From Treponema vincentii (GTDB lineage Bacteria; Spirochaetota; Spirochaetia; Treponematales; Treponemataceae): a DNA stretch of 64,000 nt. Below the pieces are notes generated by a model, which was not told the origin of the DNA, did not search any database, and saw only the letters and a program-made list of their open reading frames with translations. The stretch's first letter is position 1. Each line of letters starts with the position of its first letter. Where the stretch lies: contig NZ_CP048020.1 in NCBI RefSeq assembly GCF_010365865.1, positions 434,001 through 498,000 on the forward strand. Direction: 5' to 3'. Positions 33,457-41,878 of the stretch are shown one piece after another. The translations under genes were made by a program, and so were the position numbers.

Positions 33457-34529
33457 ATGCGGTTGAATAAGATTCTAGTGCTGGTTTTACCGGTTACTTT
33501 TTTGATTATCGCGACAGCAGCAGCTGCTGCGATTATTTTAACGGGAGATTCTGAAAAAGGAAAAAAAATGAATGCGATAAGCGCTGAATTACAAAGGGAC
33601 GGTATCTATGCCGTTATTGATACGAACAAAGGAGATATTGTTTTGGAGCTGTTTTATAAAGAGACGCCTCTGACGGTATGTAACTTTGTCGGATTGGCCG
33701 AAGGAACATTGGATGCGGCAAAGGGAAAACCTTTTTTATGACGGTTTAACCTTCCACCGTGTTATTTCGAATTTCATGATTCAAGGTGGCGACCCTGACG
33801 GCAAGGGCACCGGCGGGCCGGGATACCGATTCCCTGATGAGTTTGTCGACAACCTCAAACACAATACTGCCGGCATTCTTTCGATGGCAAATGCGGGGCC
33901 GGGAACAAACGGGTCTCAGTTTTTTATTACCCATGTGCCGACGCCTTGGCTTGATGGAAAACATACGGTATTCGGCCGTGTCGTAAAAAGGGCAGGATGT
34001 CGTCAATAAAATTGTGCAGGGTGATCGGATGAATTCCGTGTCGATTATCCGTAAGGGAGCTGAAGCACAGAAGTTTACTGCAACGCAAAAAGATTTTGAT
34101 ACTTATCTTGCAGGCGCTACAGAGCGGGCAAAACAACGTGCTACCCAAAAGCGGGAAAAATATGAAGCTTTGATAAAGCAAAAATTCCCCAATGTCGTTA
34201 AGACCGAAAACGGTATTTTCTATACAATTACGAAGGAAGGGAAGGGGGCAAAGGCTCAAACAGGCAAGACCCTGACGATGAAATATAAAGGTTCGTTGCT
34301 GGACGGCACCGTATTTGATGATTCCGATATGCATGAACCGCTCAAGTTTGTTGCCGGTGCAGGACAGCTCATTGCAGGGTTTGACCAACAAGCGGTACAG
34401 ATGGCAACCGGCGAGAAACGGATAATTGTTATTCCGCCGGAACTGGGTTACGGTTCACGCGGAGCTGGTGGGGTTATCCCTCCCGATAGCTATCTGATAT
34501 TTGAGCTTGAACTACTGTCGGTAAAGTAA
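33457..34529 (+). pseudogene. Cyclophilin-FKBP fusion isomerase, two frameshifts
   Basis: Three consecutive frames together read as one secreted peptidyl-prolyl isomerase: an N-terminal membrane/signal segment, a cyclophilin domain ([39 protein letters not shown]) and a C-terminal FKBP domain (KYKGSLLDGTVFDDSD, IAGFDQQAVQMATGEKR, PPELGYGSRGAGGVIPP). The first break is one extra T in a T6 run (33732-33737), the second one extra A in an A5 run (33985-33989). Removing both gives an uninterrupted 356-residue protein. Dual-family immunophilins of this order are known. Homopolymer errors in the assembly are a likely cause. Confidence 0.85.
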
Positions 34530-34550
34530 TCTCCGGCAAAACCCTGTGAA

Positions 34551-34579
34551 TTGACTACGCATTTTTTTTGTGCTAGTAT
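34551..34579 (+). promoter_or_regulatory. Promoter of yajC-secD-secF
   Basis: TTGACT (34551-34556), 17-base spacer, TAGTAT (34574-34579), 35 bases before yajC. Confidence 0.65.
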
Positions 34580-34614
34580 TTTAAGGATATTTATCATAAA
34601 TAAGGATGTAAATA

Positions 34615-35052
34615 ATGAATGCAATTCCATTGTTGCAGCAAGCCGCCTCAGGGGGTAGTTTTATTCCGTTGCTTGCTCTCGGTCTTATCTTTGTAATTTT
34701 CTACGTTTTTATTATCGGCCCTCAAAAGAAAGAGCAAAAGAAAACGCAGGAAATGATTGCCTCCGTTCAGAAGGGTGATAAAATCATCACAATCGGCGGT
34801 ATCCACGGTGTTGTTTCTTCCGTAAAAGAAACAACGATTATTCTTAAAGTTGACGATAATTGTAAGCTCGAAATGAATCGTTCCGCAATCGGCAGCGTTA
34901 TATTGGACGAAAAAACGAAAGCGAGCCGCCTGGCAAATGTGCCGGAAAAGGCATCTCTGCTTTCTGCTCTCTTTAAAAAGAAAGAAAAGAAAGCTGAAGA
35001 TTCCAGCTCCGAAAAACCGCAGCCACCCGATTTTTCCGGCGGAGCGGAATAA
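34615..35052 (+). CDS. yajC: Preprotein translocase subunit YajC
   Basis: A 145-residue single-span membrane protein that accompanies SecDF. The hydrophobic helix (FIPLLALGLIFVIFYVFII, residues 17-35) is followed by the YajC signature GPQKKEQKKTQEMIASVQKG and GGIHGVV. It is longer than E. coli YajC because of a lysine/glutamate-rich tail. It is first in yajC-secD-secF, with an AAGGATG ribosome site. Confidence 0.92.
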   Translation: MNAIPLLQQAASGGSFIPLLALGLIFVIFYVFIIGPQKKEQKKTQEMIASVQKGDKIITIGGIHGVVSSVKETTIILKVDDNCKLEMNRSAIGSVILDEKTKASRLANVPEKASLLSALFKKKEKKAEDSSSEKPQPPDFSGGAE

Positions 35053-35151
35053 ACGTTTCCATTATCATAGGAGCGTATCAGCTTATAAATCGTTCGTGCT
35101 GTGCCTAACCCCCAGTATGAACGTTTGTTTCCGTTAGATGAGGAGATAGAC

Positions 35152-36897
35152 ATGAAAAAGCGAACTCGATTCGTGATTGTTCTGGCTGTGTTAGGCCTCT
35201 GTTTTGTGTTTTTGTATCCCACCCTTAAATGGTATTTTTGGACAGATAAAGACGATAAGGCACTGGCGCTCGGTTCCAGAGAAAAAATTAAAGATTATGT
35301 CATAAATATGACAAAAACGGATATTGATGCATTAATCGCATCTGCAAAAAAAGGTGATTCCGAGCCGGTTTCAGCAAAATATGATCCGCTTATTAAGGCT
35401 GCAAAGAAGAATTTAAAGGATCTCGGTAAGGAACGTCCATCGGTCTGGACAGCGAGTGCATTGCTCGCAGCCTTCCCTGGGAGTTCTGAAGAGAGGGCTC
35501 GTTCGGCAATGAGTTCTATCCTAGAGGATTCATACCGTAGCAAAATACTCGGTATTAAAAACGCGCAAGCAAATGCCGTAAAACTCGGGCTCGACCTCTC
35601 TGGTGGTATGAGTATTATCATTAAAGCAGATTTAAGTGCAGTAACCGGCGATAGTGGGGATAGCAGTACTTCGGCAAAAAAAGAAGCGATGAATTTAGCT
35701 ATTGATACCATTTCGAGCCGTATCGATAAGTTCGGTTTGACGGAACCTGTTATCAGGCAGCAGGGTGAAGATCGTATTTACGTTGAGATTCCGGGTGCTG
35801 CCGATGCCGACAAGATCAATTCTATTATCATGGGGCGCGGCTTGCTTGCATTCCATATTGTAGACGATGATGCGACTCAAGCTTTTTATTCCTACTATAA
35901 TGCCAATCCAACGCGTACTTTTGATGCGGACTATAACCTTATTGATCCTTCGATTATTCCTGCAGACACCAAGGTACTCGGTGTATATAGCAAGGATGTG
36001 TACGGTTTGGATGAACGGCAAGGTTTTCTTGTTATAAAGAAAGAAGCAGCGCTTGAAGGTAAACACTTGCAGCGTGTAAGCACAACCACGAGTCAAACCA
36101 ATGAACCGCTGGTTGTATTTGAACTCGATAAGGAAGGTTCGGAAATCTTTGCAACCGTCACTACCGCAAATCAAGGTAAACGGTTGGCTATTGTATCCGA
36201 CGATAAGATTAAATCGGCGCCGAATATCAAGGAGCCGATTACCGGCGGTACGGGAACTATCAGCGGTTTCAGCGCGGACGAGGCGGAAAACCTTAAAACA
36301 ATTTTGCGCACTGCATGGCTCAATGTACCGCTCGAATTGGAAAACCAGCAGGTAATAGGCGCCAGCATGGGAGAGCAAGCCATCAATCAGGGATTAATGG
36401 CGTTGCAATGGGGATTAATTGCAGTTTTGGCGTTCATGCTGATTTGGTATCGCGCAGCCGGTATTAATGCTTGTATCGCGCAGATATTGAATCTTTATAT
36501 CGTATTCAGTGTGCTTTCAGCCTTTAATCTTACGCTTACACTTCCGAGTATTGCCGGTATGATTTTGACGATTGGTATGGCGGTTGACGCAAACGTTGTT
36601 ATTTTTGAAAGAATTAAAGAAGAACTTGCCCTGCACAAAAGTAGAGAAGCAGCTATTCAAACCGGTTTTGATCATGCCTTCTGGGCAATTATGGATTCCA
36701 ATATCACTACCTTTATTGCAGCCTTGTTCTTATCAATATTGGGAACCGGCCCGATTAAGGGATTTGCTTACAGCTTGACAATAGGTGTTGTTTCTTCCGT
36801 ATTTACAGCTCTTTTTGTTTCACGGCTTATCTTTGATTTTGGCACGGAAACATTACACCAAGAAAAGCTGCACATTACGTGGAGGTCGCTCGCATGA
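35152..36897 (+). CDS. secD: Protein translocase subunit SecD
   Basis: An inner-membrane subunit that uses the proton gradient to pull exported proteins through SecYEG. The 581-residue protein has an N-terminal helix, the periplasmic domain with LGLDLSGGMSIIIKAD and SSRIDKFGLTEPVIRQQGED, and five C-terminal helices including GMAVDANVVIFERIKEEL. GAGGAG lies seven bases before the ATG at 35152; the longer frame from 35101 lacks support. It overlaps secF by four bases. Confidence 0.95.
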   Translation: MKKRTRFVIVLAVLGLCFVFLYPTLKWYFWTDKDDKALALGSREKIKDYVINMTKTDIDALIASAKKGDSEPVSAKYDPLIKAAKKNLKDLGKERPSVWTASALLAAFPGSSEERARSAMSSILEDSYRSKILGIKNAQANAVKLGLDLSGGMSIIIKADLSAVTGDSGDSSTSAKKEAMNLAIDTISSRIDKFGLTEPVIRQQGEDRIYVEIPGAADADKINSIIMGRGLLAFHIVDDDATQAFYSYYNANPTRTFDADYNLIDPSIIPADTKVLGVYSKDVYGLDERQGFLVIKKEAALEGKHLQRVSTTTSQTNEPLVVFELDKEGSEIFATVTTANQGKRLAIVSDDKIKSAPNIKEPITGGTGTISGFSADEAENLKTILRTAWLNVPLELENQQVIGASMGEQAINQGLMALQWGLIAVLAFMLIWYRAAGINACIAQILNLYIVFSVLSAFNLTLTLPSIAGMILTIGMAVDANVVIFERIKEELALHKSREAAIQTGFDHAFWAIMDSNITTFIAALFLSILGTGPIKGFAYSLTIGVVSSVFTALFVSRLIFDFGTETLHQEKLHITWRSLA

Positions 36898-38132
36898 AAA
36901 AAACGATAAAATTCAGCAAGCTTTTTGCCGTTATGGTTGTTTTGAGCTCTGCTCTTATTATTTCCGGAATTGTAGGTTTCTTTACTAAAGGTATTAACTT
37001 CGGGATCGATTTCCAGGCAGGGTTTATCGAGAAAGTACGATTTGCTCCTACCGCATTTATTTTAACGTATGATGGCGAAAAAAATATACAGGTAGCACAA
37101 AGTTCCCAAGGAATTGATATTACCGTTATTTCGGTGGATACTGAAAACAAGGTTGTATCTTTTAAGTATACTGAATACCCCACAGTTGGGCAGTTTATTG
37201 AGGCCATACAACAGCAAATTGATGGTGTAAAGGTTAAAGCACTTGCAAAGACCGATACCGCATTGCAAAGCGTGTTTATTACCTCAGAAACATCTCGCCT
37301 TACGACGGAGCCATTCCGTGCGCATTATATTCCCGAGCAAATACAACCGATCGATGCCGATGAGGTGCGTCATGCACTTGCTTCCATCCCTTCGGTTTCA
37401 GTACAGCAAGTTGGTGAATCACGTGACCGCGTGTTCCAAATTCGGTTACCTGATAACGGCACATACACCAATGCAAACGCTGAACTGCGGGCTTTAATTA
37501 ATACTGCGCTGGTAGCTGCTTATGAAGCGGATAATTTTGCCGTATTGAGTACCGATTTTGTCGGCTCTCGCTTCTCCGGTTCGCTTGCTCGCCAAGCGGT
37601 ACTTCTGGTAATTGGAGCATTGTTCTTAATCTTCATTTATGCTTTAGTCCGTTTCCGTTGGACATTTGCATTAGGCGCCGTGCTTGCTTTGGTTCACGAT
37701 GTTCTGATTATGATCACCTTTATTGTGTGGACGCAGATGGAGTTTAATTCCACCACCATTGCGGCAATTCTGACAATTGTCGGATACTCAATAAACGACA
37801 CGGTTGTCGTATTTGACCGTATCCGCGAAAATATTCGGCTTAATCCAAAGCTTGCATTGGTTGATGTTTTGGATCTTGCACAAACCGAAGTGTTGAGCAG
37901 AACAATTATCACAACCGTTACGACAATGCTTGCCGCTGTTTCGCTTTATATCTTTACATCCGGTAGCATGAAAGACTTTGCGCTTGCCTTATTGGTAGGT
38001 ATGATAAGCGGTGTATATTCGACAATCTACATTGCCGGCGCTTGTATCACCTTCTTTTCCGGTAAAAAGCACGCAGGTGAGTTAGCACTCGGTGGTACTA
38101 AAAAAAGACCGGTTGCCGAGGTAACCATATAA
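36894..38132 (+). CDS. secF: Protein translocase subunit SecF
   Basis: Partner of SecD. The 412-residue protein has the starting helix and the GINFGIDFQAGF motif, a periplasmic domain of about 150 residues, and the C-terminal helices with LALVHDVLIMITF and YSINDTVVVFDRIRENIR. The periplasmic domain carries an insertion compared with E. coli SecF (323 residues). The start overlaps the secD stop (ATGA), as expected for a coupled complex. A hairpin terminator follows. Confidence 0.95.
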   Translation: MKKTIKFSKLFAVMVVLSSALIISGIVGFFTKGINFGIDFQAGFIEKVRFAPTAFILTYDGEKNIQVAQSSQGIDITVISVDTENKVVSFKYTEYPTVGQFIEAIQQQIDGVKVKALAKTDTALQSVFITSETSRLTTEPFRAHYIPEQIQPIDADEVRHALASIPSVSVQQVGESRDRVFQIRLPDNGTYTNANAELRALINTALVAAYEADNFAVLSTDFVGSRFSGSLARQAVLLVIGALFLIFIYALVRFRWTFALGAVLALVHDVLIMITFIVWTQMEFNSTTIAAILTIVGYSINDTVVVFDRIRENIRLNPKLALVDVLDLAQTEVLSRTIITTVTTMLAAVSLYIFTSGSMKDFALALLVGMISGVYSTIYIAGACITFFSGKKHAGELALGGTKKRPVAEVTI

Positions 38133-38158
38133 TCACTGATATACCTCTAAAGATTGTA

Positions 38159-38195
38159 AACCTCTAAAAACGTGAGTTTTTAGAGGTTCTTCCTT
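38159..38195. terminator. Family A hairpin between convergent secF and comF
   Basis: AACCTCTAAAAAC (38159-38171) and GTTTTTAGAGGTT (38176-38188) form a perfect 13-bp stem with a GTGA loop, followed by a pyrimidine-rich tract. The position between convergent genes suggests a two-way terminator. Confidence 0.65.
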
Positions 38196-38202
38196 TTCTT
38201 AT

Positions 38203-38982
38203 TTAGTCAAAAAACAGACAGAGCCCATAGACTTCTCTACATCCGGCATTTTTTAACACATGGGCACAGGCTTCAAGCGTTGCGCCGGTCGTCATCACAT
38301 CATCGAGCAGCATGACTTTGTCGGGAACGGTCTTCGCCGAAAATGTAATTTTCCCCTGTAAGTTCACTGCGCGATCGGCCTTGGACAGCTTTTTTTGCGG
38401 AATGCCGTCCTGTCGCTTTAAACACCGGTATATCGTCAGTTCCGGATAAACCGCTAAATCCTTCGCAAGATCTTCAATTTGATCCCAGCCTTTTTCCCGC
38501 AGTTTTTTAGGACGCGGCGGCACCGGTACGAGCGGTAGACTTGCAAACTCCGGATGTTGTGTGAGAAAGTTGTGGATAAGCGGTGCAAATACGGTGGAAA
38601 AGGTGCGAATACTATTGTTCTTCCAAACAGGCAGCAATTTTTGGCCAAGACCGATATAGGGAAAAAGTGTAAAGATACGATCGCAAGCAGGCCGCGGTTT
38701 TTCTGCGGTTTCGTCGTCAGTCGGCCTGCAACGGGTACAATACTCGTGCTCGGAAATGAGGATTTTCCCGCAGTGCTTGCAGCGAGGCTCGGCTCGGCAT
38801 AAATGCTCCAAATCATCGGAACCGATATACGGCTCAAATTCCGTTTGAATACAATGGCTGCACAGCGGCAGCCCTGCCTCGCTTGCGTTCCCACAGAGGA
38901 TACAAGTCTGCGGGCACAAAAGCCCGCTGTAACATTTACGTAATACATTCTTCACATGATACAAAGGCACGATGCGTTTCAT
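38203..38982 (-). CDS. ComF-family phosphoribosyltransferase-like protein
   Basis: A 259-residue ComF-type protein. The N-terminus carries zinc-ribbon cysteines (CPQTCILCGNASEAGLPLC, then CKHCGKIL and CTRC). The C-terminus has the PRPP-binding motif VMLLDDVMTTGATLEAC. ComF proteins are linked to DNA uptake in competent bacteria but are also found in non-competent species. The ATG at 38982 has an AGGAGA site; the frame extends to 39039. No other competence gene is nearby. Confidence 0.85.
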   Translation of the reverse strand: MKRIVPLYHVKNVLRKCYSGLLCPQTCILCGNASEAGLPLCSHCIQTEFEPYIGSDDLEHLCRAEPRCKHCGKILISEHEYCTRCRPTDDETAEKPRPACDRIFTLFPYIGLGQKLLPVWKNNSIRTFSTVFAPLIHNFLTQHPEFASLPLVPVPPRPKKLREKGWDQIEDLAKDLAVYPELTIYRCLKRQDGIPQKKLSKADRAVNLQGKITFSAKTVPDKVMLLDDVMTTGATLEACAHVLKNAGCREVYGLCLFFD

Positions 38983-39060
38983 ATAATCTCCTATAACAGG
39001 GTCGACCTTTTGCAGCCTTATTATGGTCTTATATAGCACGCGAAGGAAAATGGCTTGTAT

Positions 39061-39822
39061 TTATTGATTTTCTGCAGAAGATTTTTCAGAATTTGAAATT
39101 ATACCAGCCTCTTGAGTGTCAACTGCCGCTGAGTTATCTTTTTCAGCTTGTGTTGCTGCCGTCTGACTGTCTTTTTCAGCCTGTTTTGCAGCGATGGCTA
39201 TTTGTAGCTGCTTTTGCCGGTTTTCTTCAAGCTGATTCGTATCGTTAAAAAAGCTATATGCCTTTTTTATATCGTCGTAATGAAACGGGATACTGTCGAT
39301 ATAGTCGTCTACGGTCAATTTCCCATCGAGGGTCTCTACTTGGAAGCCTTCAAGCAACAGGTATTTTTTTCCGTCCTTCAGCAAAAAGTTGAACCGTACA
39401 TGGTTTGCAATTTTTCCTTTGGCAATGAGCCTACTTATCGTCTCTTTAGATGATGCATAGACATAGAGGGTCGTTTCACCAAGGTAACGCTGTCCGTTTT
39501 GCCTATGCTGGGAATCGGCTATATTGCTTATGGTAAAAAAGCGGTCGAGTATGGTCTTCATTCCGTTGTTTACGGAAAAATCAAACCGATAGGTATACAG
39601 CATTGTATCGACTTTAAAACTGATAAAATCGTCTTTTGCTTTGGGCATTACGCAACAATCAATAGCGTAGACAACGTCAAACTGATGATTTGTCGTATTG
39701 ACTGTAACACCTGCAGCGACCGGTTCCGTATACAATGCCTTAGAGGGTAGCGTTGTGCAGGCTGTAAGGCAGAATGCGCAAACAGCCGCTGGAATCCAAA
39801 CTGTTTTTAAAAAGTTATTCAT
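39061..39822 (-). CDS. Putative lipoprotein
   Basis: A 253-residue predicted lipoprotein with signal MNNFLKTVWIPAAVCAFCL and lipobox LTAC. The mature domain has no family I recognise; it is mostly polar beta-type sequence with one YLGETTLYVYASS strand. The last 50 residues are low-complexity and rich in A, E, K and Q (AAKQAEKDSQTAATQAEKDN contains a near-repeat). AGGAGG lies five bases before the ATG. It follows ffh on the same strand after a 112-base gap. Confidence 0.7.
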   Translation of the reverse strand: MNNFLKTVWIPAAVCAFCLTACTTLPSKALYTEPVAAGVTVNTTNHQFDVVYAIDCCVMPKAKDDFISFKVDTMLYTYRFDFSVNNGMKTILDRFFTISNIADSQHRQNGQRYLGETTLYVYASSKETISRLIAKGKIANHVRFNFLLKDGKKYLLLEGFQVETLDGKLTVDDYIDSIPFHYDDIKKAYSFFNDTNQLEENRQKQLQIAIAAKQAEKDSQTAATQAEKDNSAAVDTQEAGIISNSEKSSAENQ

Positions 39823-39934
39823 AATATCCTCCTTTGGTCGATAAGTGCTGTTAATCAGAATTCATCATAATCAGTACATTCTCAATTTTTCCAATTATAT
39901 TATATAAGTAGAAAATTTTTGTGGAAGCAGATTG

Positions 39935-41260
39935 CTACCCCATCAGCCCCATTAGCCGCGCTTGCAGTCCCTTGCTCTTTGCGACCTTCCGCATTGTTTG
40001 GCGGGTCTTTTCAAACTGCTTTAACAGCTTGTTTACTTCGGCGACGGATGTACCGGATCCCTTTGCAATGCGTTTGCGGCGGGGCGGCCCAATGATGTAG
40101 TGATTTTCCCGTTCTTTGAGCGTCATCGACTGGATAATCGCCTTTTGCCGCTTAAAGCCTGCTTTGTCGATATCCTCGGCGGAAATTTGACCGGCAAGCC
40201 CGGGCATCATATCAAGCATGGATTCAATCGAGCCCATCTTTTCGACATTTTCAAGCTGGTCGAGCATATCGGAAAGGGTGAACGTTTCCGTCGCCATCTT
40301 TTTCTGCAAGCGGGCGGCTTCTTCCGCATCGATATTTTCCTGCGCTTTTTCGACGAGCGAAACAATATCGCCCATACCGAGGATTCTGCCGGCAATACGA
40401 TCGGGATAGAACGGTTCAAAATCTTCGATTTTTTCGCCGACACCGACATACAGGATAGGCTTGCCGGTTACGGTTTTTAACGATAACGCCGCACCGCCGC
40501 GAGCATCGGAGTCGAACTTGGTTAAAATAACGCCGGTCAGCCCCGCCTGTTCATCAAAGGCTTTGGCGACCTCGGCAGCATTTTGTCCTGTCATCGCATC
40601 GGCGACGAGGAGGGTTTCTACCGGATTGACCGCCTTTTTTACCGCGGCGATCTCCTGCATCATCGCTTCGTCGATTTGCAGCCGTCCCGCCGTATCGACG
40701 ATAACGGTATCAAAGCCGTTTTTCCGTGCATAGGTAACCGCGTTTTGTGCAACCCGTACCGCATCCTTGGTGTCTTCTTTATATACGGGGACGTCGATAC
40801 GTTCTCCTAATGAGGAGAGCTGTTCCACAGCTGCGGGACGGACGAGGTCGCAGGCAACGAGCAGCGGTTTACGGCCTTCTTTCTTTAAACGGGCTGCCAG
40901 CTTCGCAGCGGATGTCGTTTTACCGGAACCCTGCAAGCCGAGGAAAAGGATAACCGACTGGGTGTCGGGGCCTTTCAGTTGCAAGCTTTTCTTTTCATCG
41001 CCTAAAAACGACAGGATTTTATCGTGGACAATCTTGATAAACTGCTGACCGGGATTAACCGATTTTAATACGGTTTCTCCCTTTGCTTCTTCGATTGTTG
41101 CATTGATAAAACGGCGTACTACGCGGAGGTTGACATCCGCTTCGAGCAGCGCAATTTTTATTTCCTCTACCGCTTCTTCAATATTTTTTTCGGTAATGGT
41201 TGCCTTGCCGCTTATCTTGCGGACAATGCCGCTAAACGTATTGGTAATTTTCTCAAGCAT
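39935..41260 (-). CDS. ffh: Signal recognition particle protein Ffh
   Basis: The GTPase subunit of SRP that targets nascent membrane proteins to SecYEG with FtsY. The 441-residue protein shows the P-loop GLQGSGKTTSAAKLA, DTAGRLQID, TKFDSDARGGA and the methionine-containing M domain with RRKRIAKGSGTSVAEVNKL. AAGGATG precedes the ATG. It completes an export-related set with yidC, yidD and secDF elsewhere in the window. It lies downstream of ndk on the same strand. Confidence 0.95.
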   Translation of the reverse strand: MLEKITNTFSGIVRKISGKATITEKNIEEAVEEIKIALLEADVNLRVVRRFINATIEEAKGETVLKSVNPGQQFIKIVHDKILSFLGDEKKSLQLKGPDTQSVILFLGLQGSGKTTSAAKLAARLKKEGRKPLLVACDLVRPAAVEQLSSLGERIDVPVYKEDTKDAVRVAQNAVTYARKNGFDTVIVDTAGRLQIDEAMMQEIAAVKKAVNPVETLLVADAMTGQNAAEVAKAFDEQAGLTGVILTKFDSDARGGAALSLKTVTGKPILYVGVGEKIEDFEPFYPDRIAGRILGMGDIVSLVEKAQENIDAEEAARLQKKMATETFTLSDMLDQLENVEKMGSIESMLDMMPGLAGQISAEDIDKAGFKRQKAIIQSMTLKERENHYIIGPPRRKRIAKGSGTSVAEVNKLLKQFEKTRQTMRKVAKSKGLQARLMGLMG

Positions 41261-41371
41261 TTTTCATCCTTATTCGTACGGGGTGTTGATTCATGCGGGG
41301 GACGCTGATTGAGTGTTAAAAGGTGTCCAATATTTATCAGCTAAAGTAAATGGACTGAACCCCCGCTCTTG

Positions 41372-41818
41372 TTAAAACCAATCTTTATTGCCGTCTTCCC
41401 AGCTGAAAAATTCTTCCGGCTGAAAAAACAGGCTAAGTTCCCGCGCAGCGCTTTCGGCAGAGTCCGACGAATGGACAACGTTGATATTGGTATGCAAGGC
41501 ATAATCGCCCCGGATGGTTCCCGGCTCCGCATTCAAAACCTTTGTTGCTCCGCAGAGTTTCCGCACAATCGCAACGGCATCATCTCCCTCAAAGGCCATC
41601 GCAACTACGGGGCCGGAGGTGATATACTGTACCAATTCACCGAAAAACGGCTTATCGGCGTGTTCGGCATAATGTTTTTTCGCAAGCTCCGGACTGATAC
41701 GCATCAGCTTTAAGGCAACCAGTTTGAGCCCTTTTTTTTTTTCAAAGCGGCTTAGCACTTCTCCTGCAATCCGCCGCTGCACCACACCCGGCTTCATCAT
41801 TACAAATGTTCTTTCCAT
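41372..41818 (-). CDS. ndk: Nucleoside diphosphate kinase
   Basis: Balances nucleoside triphosphate pools by transferring the gamma phosphate from ATP through a phospho-histidine. The 148-residue protein has RTFVMMKPGVVQR at the start and the active-site histidine in NINVVHSSDS. Length is typical. GGGAGA lies upstream of the ATG. It is 60 bases downstream of glgP on the same strand. The final residues (SWEDGNKDWF) form a slightly longer tail than in E. coli. Confidence 0.94.
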   Translation of the reverse strand: MERTFVMMKPGVVQRRIAGEVLSRFEKKKGLKLVALKLMRISPELAKKHYAEHADKPFFGELVQYITSGPVVAMAFEGDDAVAIVRKLCGATKVLNAEPGTIRGDYALHTNINVVHSSDSAESAARELSLFFQPEEFFSWEDGNKDWF

Positions 41819-41878
41819 AATCTCTTTTCTCCCATTTTTGGTGATGTCTTAAAAGTGTTTTCCTTTTCGACATTCCCC

